Below are positions 8,901 to 15,184 of a stretch of 64,000 nucleotides of DNA, piece after piece. The notes below the pieces were generated by a model. That model ran no database searches, had not been told where the DNA came from, and saw nothing but the letters and a program-made list of their open reading frames with translations. A program made the position numbers and the translations under genes. The first letter of the stretch is position 1; every line of letters begins with the position of its first letter. Source of the DNA: Bacteroidales bacterium. Lineage in GTDB: Bacteria; Bacteroidota; Bacteroidia; Bacteroidales; UBA12077. The stretch is taken from NCBI GenBank assembly GCA_013138975.1, contig WTBR01000034.1:29761-93760 (forward strand), written 5' to 3'.

Positions 8901-9164
8901 GCTCTCTGGCAGGCTGTTCAATTGATTGTCTCCTAAATAAAGAGTTTTCAGGTTAATTAGCTTTGAAAAACTGTCTGGCAGGCTGCTCAATTGATTGCTA
9001 TTCAAATTAAGATCGGTCAGGTTCGTCAGCTCTGAAATTTGCTCCGGAAGTTCTGTTATTTCTAAATTGGACAAATCCAGTTCAGTCAAATTCTTTTGTT
9101 TGGCTTTCTTAATGCGGGTCAGTACTTTTCGAAAGTTTTTATCCATAGATTTTATGATTTGCAT
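6000..9164 (-). CDS. LRR-Roc-COR (Roco family) GTPase with C-terminal TIR-like domain
   Basis: The 1054-residue protein has four parts. Residues about 26-395 are fifteen full 23-residue leucine-rich repeats and a degenerate sixteenth (consensus NLTxLxLxxNQLSSLPESISKL). Residues about 417-585 are a Roc GTPase: P-loop GESNYGKT at 423-430, switch II IWDLGGQEF, base motif INKID. Residues about 590-800 fit a COR dimerisation domain, with INPQWIIDGVYTII. Residues about 893-1054 (KIFLASSSELQTDREQF, NNSDIFVSLFFTKVGKYTSEEFETAF) resemble the TIR-like effectors fused to bacterial STAND and LRR proteins; the Glu in SEEFETAF sits in the helix that holds the catalytic Glu of TIR NADases. The layout is sensor, switch and effector, as in innate-immunity receptors. 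It is monocistronic. The Roco call is firm; the effector fold and an immune role are inference. Confidence 0.88.
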   Translation of the reverse strand: MQIIKSMDKNFRKVLTRIKKAKQKNLTELDLSNLEITELPEQISELTNLTDLNLNSNQLSSLPDSFSKLINLKTLYLGDNQLNSLPESISELTNLTDLDLDSNQLSSLPESISKLTNLTNLNLNSNQLSSLPESISKLTNLTDLSLNNNQLSSLPESISKLTKLIRLTLNSNQLSSLPASISELTNLTQLSIENNQLTKLPESILVLRKLMYLYLDYNQLNSLPENISQLINLHELTFRNNKILRLPKSIAKLNKLKYFDLNYNQFSDFPESISKLINLEYLHLGNNQLSSLPENISKLTKLTNLELEINQLSSLPESISELINLEYLNLDSNQLSSLPESISELMNLTRLNLDSNQLSNLPESISKLTKLIVLKLSNNKFKVGSEIFELKPKEQIAEILKWQRAQKAGTLKAIHEAKVIFIGESNYGKTHLIELLRKGKIKRKIKTTHGIERNPFKVPYKDKDIRLNIWDLGGQEFMRSTHQFFFSERTLYILVTLARRERNELNHWLKLVNQLGNKAPVLVVINKIDLDSHDLDRKSLERDYPNIIGFVRTCINDCEDTKSNDSIDHLKEKITSIVKNKNIMPGVFEQRPPEWFAVKEELEKLEAKGTDFITYQEYEDLDFIKDIPADERKSNLKLLSMLGTVVSYVDDPRLIDTNVINPQWIIDGVYTIINDPKIKDEEKGRLLIKDLKRILPKKRFPEARHAYLLELMKKFNLCYAAKDLKDTYFIPDLFEDIEPDFEWDSDKSLHFRYNYDDFSPDTFITRFIVEMNQDILLDNRWRSGVYISNGSCTAKVYQSFRKNFINIEIMGNTRERRSYLYAIRETFRKLHNPFPQMQIKQEALYNEYWLDYLQLVKLEEKNKPFYHVELDEDLPITNILNGYSSPKERKGKLKIFKIFLASSSELQTDREQFEIFINRENNRLVEKGIFLKLELWEDFIDAMSQTRIQDEYNNVINNSDIFVSLFFTKVGKYTSEEFETAFGQFKKTGKPLVYTYFKDAALNTSALNRQDSNSLFDFQDKLKELRHFQTVYKNIESLQLHFKKQLEKVLANLE
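8000..9090 (-). repeat. 69-bp tandem repeat encoding the leucine-rich repeats
   Basis: Within the Roco gene the 23-residue repeats are alike at DNA level too. Many units share near-identical runs such as gcaggctgctcaattgattg (plus strand), spaced 69 bp apart. Units 2-7 and 12-15 are the most alike, units 8-11 the most diverged. Such homogeneity points to recent expansion or gene conversion, so copy number may vary between strains. Confidence 0.85.
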
Positions 9165-9414
9165 AGACTATAAAATAAGAATTAACAATGTAGAATAAAT
9201 TAGTTATTTCAAATACATTGCTTAAAATTTATAACATTATAATGTTGCAGAACTTGTTTAAATAAGTTCTTATATCTCACTTATGCTGCCATATTGGATG
9301 CATAAGTGGAGTAATTACACACGCTTGTATCACAAAGATAGCAGATAAATTAAACAAAATAGAAATTGGTTAAAAAACTCCAAATTTTAAATTGGAGGTT
9401 TTGTAGTATAGTTT

Positions 9415-9447
9415 AGACCTAACAGGTTTTTAAAACCTGTTAGGTCT
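9415..9447. terminator. Perfect 33-bp palindrome, terminator-like
   Basis: AGACCTAACAGGTTTT (9415-9430) is followed by one T and then its exact reverse complement. TTT follows on the plus strand. Near-identical palindromes are, from memory, common between genes in Flavobacteriia and relatives. It could end transcripts from either side, but its symmetry also fits a dispersed repeat. Confidence 0.55.
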
Positions 9448-9454
9448 TTTAGCT

Positions 9455-9517
9455 TTACCAGCTCAATAACTAATTAAAAATGGAGCTACAATGCTAGTGC
9501 TGATTCAACGTAAATTT
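9455..9517 (-). pseudogene. Relic of the 3' end of the deoxyhypusine-synthase-like gene
   Basis: Read on the minus strand, this stretch aligns with the last 20 or so codons of the gene at 10602-11576. Both share (plus strand) TTACCA, then ggaRctacaatgStag, then gattcaac in the same order, ending at the same TGGTAA stop. The copy has lost bases and carries in-frame stops. A shorter trace of the same 3' end (ttgaattggtaaagctaaa on the minus strand) lies at about 10443-10463. The gene end was therefore duplicated at least once and then decayed, or a second gene copy was lost. Confidence 0.6.
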
Positions 9518-9540
9518 GGAGGTTTTGTAGTATAAGTTTG

Positions 9541-9633
9541 GGCTGTTCAAAAAGTGTTAGTCTTAAAGCAAACACACTTCGACGAGCTCAGTGTGACAAG
9601 CGTTCAATGTGATAAGCTGATTTTTTGGACACC
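9541..9633. repeat. Palindromic intergenic repeat, family C
   Basis: The unit opens with GGCTGTTCAAAAAGT and closes with TTTTTTGGACACC, so its ends are imperfect inverted repeats. Inside is ACTTCGACGAGCTCAGTGTGAC, a REP-like palindromic core. Related ends or cores occur near 10500-10600, 15175, 44360-44508 and 60640-60790. Confidence 0.55.
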
Positions 9634-9676
9634 TTCTAAGAAAATCGTGTACCTTGGCAATAAACACGTTTAATTA

Positions 9677-9820
9677 GAGCCTGTCCATAAAGTTATGTGT
9701 TTGGTTCAGAAAGTTCGAATTCAAGGCTTGTGAAGTTCTGGAATTGGGAGCTTACTTTTGTAAATGACCAATTATAGGGCGAGCGTAACGAAGAAGTCGG
9801 ACTTTATGGACAAACACTAA
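9677..9820 (-). repeat. Stop-associated dispersed repeat, family B, copy 1
   Basis: Read on the minus strand, the unit begins TTAGTGTTTGTCCATAAAGT directly after the TAA stop of the MazG-like gene and ends ACTTTATGGACAGGCTC. The ends are inverted repeats around GTCCATAAAG. The same unit, with about 25 extra bases inside, starts at the same place relative to the stop codon of the PagL-like gene at 22778. Confidence 0.75.
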
Positions 9821-10153
9821 TTAACTCCAAACTCTCTTTTTGTTTTCCTCTTCCTTTTCTCTAAAAGCAGTTTCAACATCAATATTATATCTGTTGGCAA
9901 TGGCGCACACATAAATTAAAATATCGGCTAGCTCTTCTTCTACGGTGGTAATCTTGGATTTATTTTTATCAATGCTTATGGCCTCCATTTTACGAATTGC
10001 CTTAAATAATTCACCAATTTCTTCTCCCAGCAAAAGGGATTTCTGTAGAACATTCTGATGTTCAAAACCACGCTCTTTTTCTAATTTTATTACGTATTCC
10101 TGATAATCTTTGAGTGTTGGGTTTTCTTTAAGTAAAAGTTTGCTAGAGCTCAT
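9821..10153 (-). CDS. MazG-type nucleoside triphosphate pyrophosphohydrolase
   Basis: The 110-residue all-helical protein matches the single-domain MazG/NTP-PPase family. LLGEEIGELFKAIRK carries the EEXXE metal motif, and VEEELADILIYVCAIANRYNID carries the second E-X3-D metal ligands. The family hydrolyses (d)NTPs to monophosphates and pyrophosphate, cleaning the nucleotide pool or lowering ppGpp; the exact substrate cannot be read from sequence. It sits between repeat-rich gaps, downstream of the deoxyhypusine-synthase-like gene on the same strand, with 448 bp between them, so co-transcription is doubtful. A dispersed repeat begins exactly at its stop codon. Confidence 0.88.
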   Translation of the reverse strand: MSSSKLLLKENPTLKDYQEYVIKLEKERGFEHQNVLQKSLLLGEEIGELFKAIRKMEAISIDKNKSKITTVEEELADILIYVCAIANRYNIDVETAFREKEEENKKRVWS

Positions 10154-10601
10154 ATTAAGGTGTTTTAATAATTAATTGAATACAGCTTTACAAGTTAAAT
10201 ATAAAATCGGAGGTTTTGTGGTTAAATTCGATCTTAAATAACTGGATGATAGTATTAAATCTTAATCGCCTAGCCGCTTTAAGCGGCTGGGCGAATATAA
10301 AAGTTATGTAATAATTCTCTTTAATTCCTTTGTGAAACTTTGTGAGTCCTTCGTGTACCTTTGTGGTAAAGTTTAAAAAGTTATTGCACAGAGGATCACA
10401 AAGAAGACTCAAAGGAGCACAAAGTCTTTTTGGGACATTCACTTTAGCTTTACCAATTCAAAATGGCAGTCCAAAATCTAAGTCTTATAGCAAAAACACT
10501 TCGACAGGCTCAGTGTGACAAACGAATTAACAGAAAGTTGTCATGCTGAGCTTGTCGAAGTATAGACAACTTTTTGACTTTTGAGATAGCCCCTTTTAGG
10601 A
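10154..10601. other. Repeat-rich gap
   Basis: This 448-bp gap holds a GC-rich hairpin (CGCCTAGCCGCTT at 10267-10279 with AAGCGGCTGGGCG at 10281-10293). It also holds diverged copies of the accacaaagg / cacaaag repeat seen in the array at 11597-12708. Two REP-like cores, acttcgacaggctcagtgtg and ctgagcttgtcgaag, lie at about 10500-10560. An 84-codon minus-strand frame (10188-10442) consists of this repeat material and is not called. Confidence 0.6.
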
Positions 10602-11576
10602 TTACCAATTCAACAACCATGCAAAAATCAAAGGAACTACAATGGTAGCGTCCGATTCAACAATGAATTTTGGTGTATCAATATCCAGTTTACCCCAGGT
10701 AATTTTTTCGTTTGGCACTGCTCCCGAGTATGATCCGTAACTTGTTGTAGAATCGGATATTTGACAGAAATAACTCCAGAATGGAATGTTTTCCATTTCT
10801 AAATCCTGATATAACATAGGAACAACACATATTGGGAAATCGCCTGCAATTCCACCTCCAATTTGAAAGAAGCCAACCCCTTTTCCTTCGGAGTTTTTTA
10901 CATACCAATCGGCTAACCAAGTCATGTATTTTATACCCGATTTCATTGTCGATGGTTTAAGTTCTTGTTTCATGCAATACGAAGCAAAAATATTACCCAT
11001 TGTGCTGTCTTCCCATCCCGGAACAATTATGGGCAGGTTTTTTTCTGCAGCAGCAAGCATCCACGAGTTTTTAGGGTCTATTTCATAATATTGCTCCAGC
11101 ACTCCGGAAAGAAGCATTTTATACATGTATTCATGAGGCAGGTAACGTTCTCCTTTTTCGTCGGCCTCTTTCCATATTTTGTAAATGTGTTCTTGTAATC
11201 GTCGGAATGCTTCTTCTTCGGGAATGCAGGTGTCAGTTACTCTGTTAAGACCTTTTTCAAGTAAATCCCATTCTTGTTTTGGTGAAAGGTCACGGTATTC
11301 GGGAACGCGTTTATAATGTGAATGAGCCACAAGATTCATAATATCTTCTTCGAGATTTGCTCCTGTACATGAAATAATCTGCACTTTATCCTGACGAATC
11401 ATTTCTGCCAGACTTTTACCAATTTCTGCTGTGCTCATAGCTCCGGCAAGTGTAATCATCATTTTACCGCCTTCGGCTAAATGCTTTTCGTATCCTATGG
11501 CTGCATCTTTTAAGGCTGCGGAGTTAAAATGTAAAAAATGCTCATCTATAAATTTTGAAATTGTATTTCGTTCCAT
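10602..11576 (-). CDS. Deoxyhypusine synthase family protein, probably a polyamine (homospermidine-type) synthase
   Basis: The 324-residue protein matches the deoxyhypusine synthase (DHS) fold throughout: MITLAGAMSTAEIGKSLAEMI, SCTGANLEEDI, QIGGGIAGDFPICVVPM and the C-terminal SGAVPNEKITWGKLD. The catalytic Lys of DHS lies in WGK; here it is Lys296 in TWGKL and is present. Bacteria have no eIF5A, so deoxyhypusine formation is unlikely. Bacterial members near arginine decarboxylase and agmatinase are thought to act on free polyamines, as homospermidine synthases of this fold do (family knowledge; product inferred). Arginine decarboxylase and agmatinase lie upstream on the same strand, separated by a 1.1-kb repeat array. 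Decayed copies of this gene's 3' end lie downstream. Confidence 0.88.
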   Translation of the reverse strand: MERNTISKFIDEHFLHFNSAALKDAAIGYEKHLAEGGKMMITLAGAMSTAEIGKSLAEMIRQDKVQIISCTGANLEEDIMNLVAHSHYKRVPEYRDLSPKQEWDLLEKGLNRVTDTCIPEEEAFRRLQEHIYKIWKEADEKGERYLPHEYMYKMLLSGVLEQYYEIDPKNSWMLAAAEKNLPIIVPGWEDSTMGNIFASYCMKQELKPSTMKSGIKYMTWLADWYVKNSEGKGVGFFQIGGGIAGDFPICVVPMLYQDLEMENIPFWSYFCQISDSTTSYGSYSGAVPNEKITWGKLDIDTPKFIVESDATIVVPLIFAWLLNW

Positions 11577-11624
11577 GATTTTAATTTTTATTTTTCACCA
11601 CAAAGGACGCTATGTACATCACAA

Positions 11625-11697
11625 AGGCGCACTAAGCGTTATGAATAAATCGTTTAATTCCATCTTCTAAATATTTTTTCAATATCCGTATTTTTTC
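11625..11697 (-). pseudogene. GxxExxY gene remnant in unit 1
   Basis: On the minus strand this reads acg-gat-att-gaa-aaa-ata-ttt (MDIEKIF with ATG changed to ACG). It is followed, one base out of frame, by codons for LEDGIKR and a near-normal C-terminus ending in TAG. The middle 320 bp of the gene are missing. Confidence 0.75.
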
Positions 11698-11785
11698 CTT
11701 TTTTTACTTTGTGTTGTACTTTGTGTTCTTAGCGGTTAATTTTTTTTATTTATTTTACCACAAAGGACGCTAAGTACATCGCAAA

Positions 11786-11857
11786 GGCGCACTAAGCGTT
11801 ATGAATAAGGCATTTAATATCATCTTTTAAATATTTTTTCAATATCCGTATTTTTTC
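11786..11857 (-). pseudogene. GxxExxY gene remnant in unit 2
   Basis: This has the same structure as the unit 1 remnant. Its junction reads catcTTTTAAATatttttt (plus strand), exactly what a deletion between the two TTTTAAAT copies of the intact gene would leave. The start codon is again ACG. Confidence 0.78.
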
Positions 11858-11944
11858 CTTTTTTACTTTGTGTTTTACTTTGTGTTCTTAGCGGTTAATT
11901 TTTTTTATTTATTTCACCACAAAGGACGCTAAGTACATCGCAAA

Positions 11945-12017
11945 AGCGCACTAAGCGTTATGAATAAGCCGTTTAATTCCATCTTCTAAATATTTTTTCA
12001 ATATCCGTATTTTTTCC
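11945..12017 (-). pseudogene. GxxExxY gene remnant in unit 3
   Basis: The N-terminal DIEKIF codons join to LEDGIKRLIHNA and a TAG stop. The ATG is ACG and the junction has one substitution (TTCTAAAT). The three remnants share these changes or lack them in patterns that suggest spread after the deletion rather than three separate deletions. Confidence 0.75.
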
Positions 12018-12101
12018 TTTTTTACTTTGCGTTGTACTTTGTGTTCTTAGCGGTTATTTTTTTTTTACCACAAAGGAGACAAAGGATATCGCAAAGGCGC
12101 A

Positions 12102-12479
12102 CTAAGCGCTGCGAATAACCCGCTTAATACCATCTTTTAAATGTTTAACATTAAAATTTACTAATAAACCTAACTTACAACCGGAAAGCTTCAAATAAGT
12201 TAGAATTTGAGCCAAATGTATATCTGCTAATGCTTCAACTGATTTTAATTCAATAACAACCTTATTTTCAACCAATAAATCAACTCGATATCCAGCATCA
12301 AGTTTAATTTCTTCATAAACTAAAGGTAAAGATTTTTGTTTCTCAACCTTAAGACCAGATTTCTTTATTTCATAATACAGACACTCTTCATAAGCACTTT
12401 CTAACAAACCAGGGCCCAAAGCTGTATGAACCTTAAATGCACAATCTAAAATCGTTTTAAATATTTTTTCAATATCCAT
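12102..12479 (-). CDS. GxxExxY family protein (PDDEXK-like nuclease fold)
   Basis: The 125-residue protein has the signature of this family. GPGLLESAYEECLYYE contains G-x2-E-x2-Y near residues 22-35. AGYRVDLLVENKVVIELKSVE gives the D...E-x-K core of PDDEXK nucleases (D, then ELK), and HLAQILTYLKLSGCKLGLLVNFN is the conserved C-terminal strand-helix region. The role is unknown in general; the fold suggests DNA binding or cleavage. Copies of this family often sit in intergenic DNA within accacaaagg-type repeats, and this one does. It is the only intact cassette in an array of deletion derivatives and has no co-directional partner within 100 bp. No promoter is recognisable. Confidence 0.88.
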   Translation of the reverse strand: MDIEKIFKTILDCAFKVHTALGPGLLESAYEECLYYEIKKSGLKVEKQKSLPLVYEEIKLDAGYRVDLLVENKVVIELKSVEALADIHLAQILTYLKLSGCKLGLLVNFNVKHLKDGIKRVIRSA

Positions 12480-12710
12480 ATTTTATTTCTTTTTTTACTT
12501 TGTGTTGTACATTGTGATCTTCATTGTTAATTTTTTTTTTACCACGAAGGACGCTAAGTACATCGCGAAGTCACACTAAGAACTACGATAACTTGCTTTA
12601 TTCCTTTTTTTACTTTGCGTTGTACTTTGCGTTCTTAGCGGTTAATTTCTTTTTTTTATACCACAAAGGACACAACGTATTTTACAAAGTCACTTAGCGG
12701 TTAATAGCTT

Positions 12711-13556
12711 TTATTTATTAGAAAACACGTAACTTAAAATTTTATAATAAAGCTTAGCTGCTAAGAAATCAGGTGCTTTATTCGATTTGTTTGGACAAAG
12801 CTCCATAATATCGAATCCAACAATATTTTTATTTTTTGCCACTAGTCTTATAAAATCAATGACTTGATACCAGTTTAAACCTCCGGGTTCAGGAGTTCCT
12901 GTCGATGGCATTATGGATGGATCAAAAACATCCAAATCAATTGTAATAAATACGTTTTCGGTAATCTTACTAAGAGCATCATTCATCCAATCCTGATTCT
13001 TTTGAATATCGCAGGCAAAAAAACAATTTTCTTTTTTCAAATATGGTTTTTCAACTGAATCCATACTACGAATCCCAACCTGAACAAGATTTGTAGTATG
13101 TTGTGCTTCGTGAACAGCACAGGCATGATTGCATTTTGAACCATCATATTCGGGGCGTAAATCGGCATGTGCATCGAGTTGGAGTACCGTTAAATCCTCA
13201 AAGTTTTCACGAAAAGCACGAATCGATCCAATGCTTACAGAATGCTCTCCACCGAACAGACTTACAAACTTACCTTGTTTTATATATTGTGATGCTGTTT
13301 TATGAACGGCATTAACCATTTCTTCCGGAGAATTGTTTTCTGTTACAGGATCGGTTAAAAACACACCTTTTTTATAAACCTCAGAATCTGTTTCAATATC
13401 ATAAATCTCCATATTCTCAGAAGCTTCTAAAAAAGCATCAGGGCCTTTATTTGCTCCTTTTATCCAAGTACTTGTTCCGTCGTAAGGAACCGGAATTAAT
13501 ACAATTTCTGACGTTTCAAGTTGAGCAAATTCATCAGGAATGCCTGCGTAATTCAT
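12711..13556 (-). CDS. speB: Agmatinase (arginase/ureohydrolase family)
   Basis: The 281-residue protein carries the binuclear Mn2+ motifs of ureohydrolases in order: GGEHSVSIG, LDAHADLR and TIDLDVFDPSIMPSTGTPEPGG (metal ligands in H, DAHAD and DLDVFDP). Agmatinase turns agmatine into putrescine and urea in the cytosol. It follows the arginine decarboxylase gene on the same strand by 106 bp, so the two steps arginine to agmatine to putrescine are encoded together. The deoxyhypusine-synthase-like enzyme further downstream could use the putrescine. The pairing with arginine decarboxylase favours agmatinase over arginase or formiminoglutamase. Confidence 0.9.
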   Translation of the reverse strand: MNYAGIPDEFAQLETSEIVLIPVPYDGTSTWIKGANKGPDAFLEASENMEIYDIETDSEVYKKGVFLTDPVTENNSPEEMVNAVHKTASQYIKQGKFVSLFGGEHSVSIGSIRAFRENFEDLTVLQLDAHADLRPEYDGSKCNHACAVHEAQHTTNLVQVGIRSMDSVEKPYLKKENCFFACDIQKNQDWMNDALSKITENVFITIDLDVFDPSIMPSTGTPEPGGLNWYQVIDFIRLVAKNKNIVGFDIMELCPNKSNKAPDFLAAKLYYKILSYVFSNK

Positions 13557-13662
13557 ATTTTAAGTATATAGAGTTTGAAATTTCTAAAGTGACTAAAGTT
13601 CGTTTTGAAATTATCAGATAAATTTTAGGCACTTCTTATTTTAGTTTACTTTAAGTGCTTCA

Positions 13663-15054
13663 TTAATAACCAAGTATTTTTAACAAATCTTGAGGTTGTT
13701 GTTCTTCAGAGAATAGCTTGGTTGTAAAATTCCCGTTTTCATCTTTATCAATAATTATTTGTTTGGGCCCGGGAATTAAACAATGTTGTAAGCCTTTATA
13801 TCCACCTAAAGTATCTTGATATGCACCAGTATTGAAAAAACCGATATACAATTCATCTTTTGGATTGTACTTTGGTAAATAAATTGCATTACTATGTTGT
13901 TCCGAATTATAATAATCGTCGCTATCACAGGTTAATCCGCCAAGGAAAATTCTTTCGTAAGTATCGTGCCACTTATTTATCGGTAATAGAATAAATCGCT
14001 TGTTTATGGCCCAACTATCGGGTAGGGTTGTCATAAACGAACTATCTATCATGTTCCACATTTCACGATCGTTTTGTTTCTTTTGCCCTATTATAGAATA
14101 AATGGTACCTCCACTTTCGCCAACAGTAAATGAGCCGAATTCAGTAAAAATATTAGGCTCTTTTATATTATTTGCTTCACAAAATATTTTTATTTGAGAT
14201 ATGATTTCTTCAATCATATACTGATAATCGTAATCGAAAGACAGTGAATTTTTAACAGGAAAACCACCACCAATATTCAGAGAATCCAGTTCGGGACAAA
14301 CTTTTTTAAGTTCACCGTAAACGTTTAAGCATTTTACCAGTTCACTCCAATAATATGCATTGTCTTTAATCCCGGTATTGATAAAGAAATGGAGCATTTT
14401 TAGTTTTACATTGGGATTTTCTTTAATTTGATTCAAATAAAATTTTACAATGTTTTTGTACCCAATGCCCAAACGAGAAGTATAAAATTCGAATTTTGGT
14501 TCTTCCTCCGAAGCAATCCTAATACCAACCTGGTATTGCCCATCGATAAGTTCATCAAGGCGGTCTAATTCTTTATAATTGTCGATTACCGGAATTGTAT
14601 TTTTGTATCCGGTATTTATTAAGTGTGCAATATTTTCAATATAGGCATCGCGCTTAAATCCATTACAAATTATATATGTTGATTTTGTTAATTTTTTATC
14701 CTTAAGAAGTGCCTCAATAATGTTTATATCGTATGCCGATGAGGTTTCAATGTGAATATCATTTTTAAGTGCTTCGTGCAGTACATGTTTAAAATGTGAG
14801 CTTTTAGTACAGTAACAATAGTGATAATTACTTTTGTAATTAGCTTTATCCATGGCGCTTTTAAACCAAGTTTTAGCACGTTGAATTTGATTTGAGATTT
14901 GCGGGAGATACGTAAATCTTAGTGGAGTACCATATTTTTTAATGATATCCATTAATGGAATTTTGTGAAAAAGTAGATTCTCGCCATCCAACTCAAATTC
15001 GGGTTGAGGAAAATCGAATGTCTGTTCGATTAAATCAAGATATTTAATTTTCAT
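13663..15054 (-). CDS. speA: Arginine decarboxylase, PLP fold III (short Bacteroidota type)
   Basis: At 463 residues this is shorter than E. coli SpeA (about 630) and belongs to the alanine-racemase-fold decarboxylases. HYCYCTKSSHF holds the PLP lysine, Lys84, in the position of YAVKAN in relatives. SLNIGGGFPVK is the glycine-rich phosphate loop, TEFGSFTVGESGG follows it, and GGLTCDSDD carries the second-subunit Cys/Asp substrate motif. Arginine is the likely substrate because agmatinase follows directly. It is probably the first gene of the polyamine unit. A diaminopimelate- or carboxynorspermidine-type activity cannot be excluded from motifs alone, but the context argues against it. Confidence 0.83.
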   Translation of the reverse strand: MKIKYLDLIEQTFDFPQPEFELDGENLLFHKIPLMDIIKKYGTPLRFTYLPQISNQIQRAKTWFKSAMDKANYKSNYHYCYCTKSSHFKHVLHEALKNDIHIETSSAYDINIIEALLKDKKLTKSTYIICNGFKRDAYIENIAHLINTGYKNTIPVIDNYKELDRLDELIDGQYQVGIRIASEEEPKFEFYTSRLGIGYKNIVKFYLNQIKENPNVKLKMLHFFINTGIKDNAYYWSELVKCLNVYGELKKVCPELDSLNIGGGFPVKNSLSFDYDYQYMIEEIISQIKIFCEANNIKEPNIFTEFGSFTVGESGGTIYSIIGQKKQNDREMWNMIDSSFMTTLPDSWAINKRFILLPINKWHDTYERIFLGGLTCDSDDYYNSEQHSNAIYLPKYNPKDELYIGFFNTGAYQDTLGGYKGLQHCLIPGPKQIIIDKDENGNFTTKLFSEEQQPQDLLKILGY

Positions 15055-15184
15055 TCATATAAAGATATAAATAGTTTTTGCAAGAAAACGCCAAATTACT
15101 CACAATCACTTTTAATTTTTATAGGTGTTCGTGAGCTTCGCTAAGTTCTGCGTTACACTTGTGTTGAAAACAGTCACTTCGACA

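Larger units (their letters stand above)
9165..9820. other. Gap filled with repeats and a gene relic
   Basis: This 656-bp gap has no intact gene. It contains a perfect palindrome (9415-9447), a decayed copy of the 3' end of the deoxyhypusine-synthase-like gene (9455-9517), a palindromic repeat (9541-9633) and a 145-bp stop-associated repeat (9677-9820). The motif TTGGAGGTTTTGTAGTATA occurs twice (about 9392 and 9516), and a diverged form recurs at about 10206. Confidence 0.7.
11597..12708. repeat. Array of GxxExxY cassettes and deletion derivatives
   Basis: Six units each start with accac(a/g)aagg and, except the last, end in ttcttagcggttaatttttt or a close variant. Boundaries are 11597-11756, 11757-11915, 11916-12066, 12067-12540, 12541-12659 and 12660-12708. 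Unit 4 holds an intact GxxExxY gene. Units 1-3 hold only its first and last few codons, joined at TTTTAAAT (TTCTAAAT in units 1 and 3). Units 5 and 6 keep mainly the outer flanks. The array splits the polyamine genes. Confidence 0.85.

Noticed and set aside
8000..9090. Regular 69-bp repeats as a possible CRISPR array
   Set aside because: The period is 69 bp with no constant repeat and variable spacer; it encodes leucine-rich repeats in one long frame.
10188..10442. 84-codon minus-strand frame
   Set aside because: It is made of the intergenic cacaaagg repeat and a GC hairpin; the protein sequence has no coherent pattern.
10602..11576. True deoxyhypusine synthase acting on eIF5A
   Set aside because: Bacteria lack eIF5A, and the gene groups with arginine decarboxylase and agmatinase.
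11597..12708. The accacaaagg array as a possible CRISPR or integron array
   Set aside because: Unit lengths vary and internal sequence is derived from one gene. There is no integrase, attC-like site or constant short repeat.
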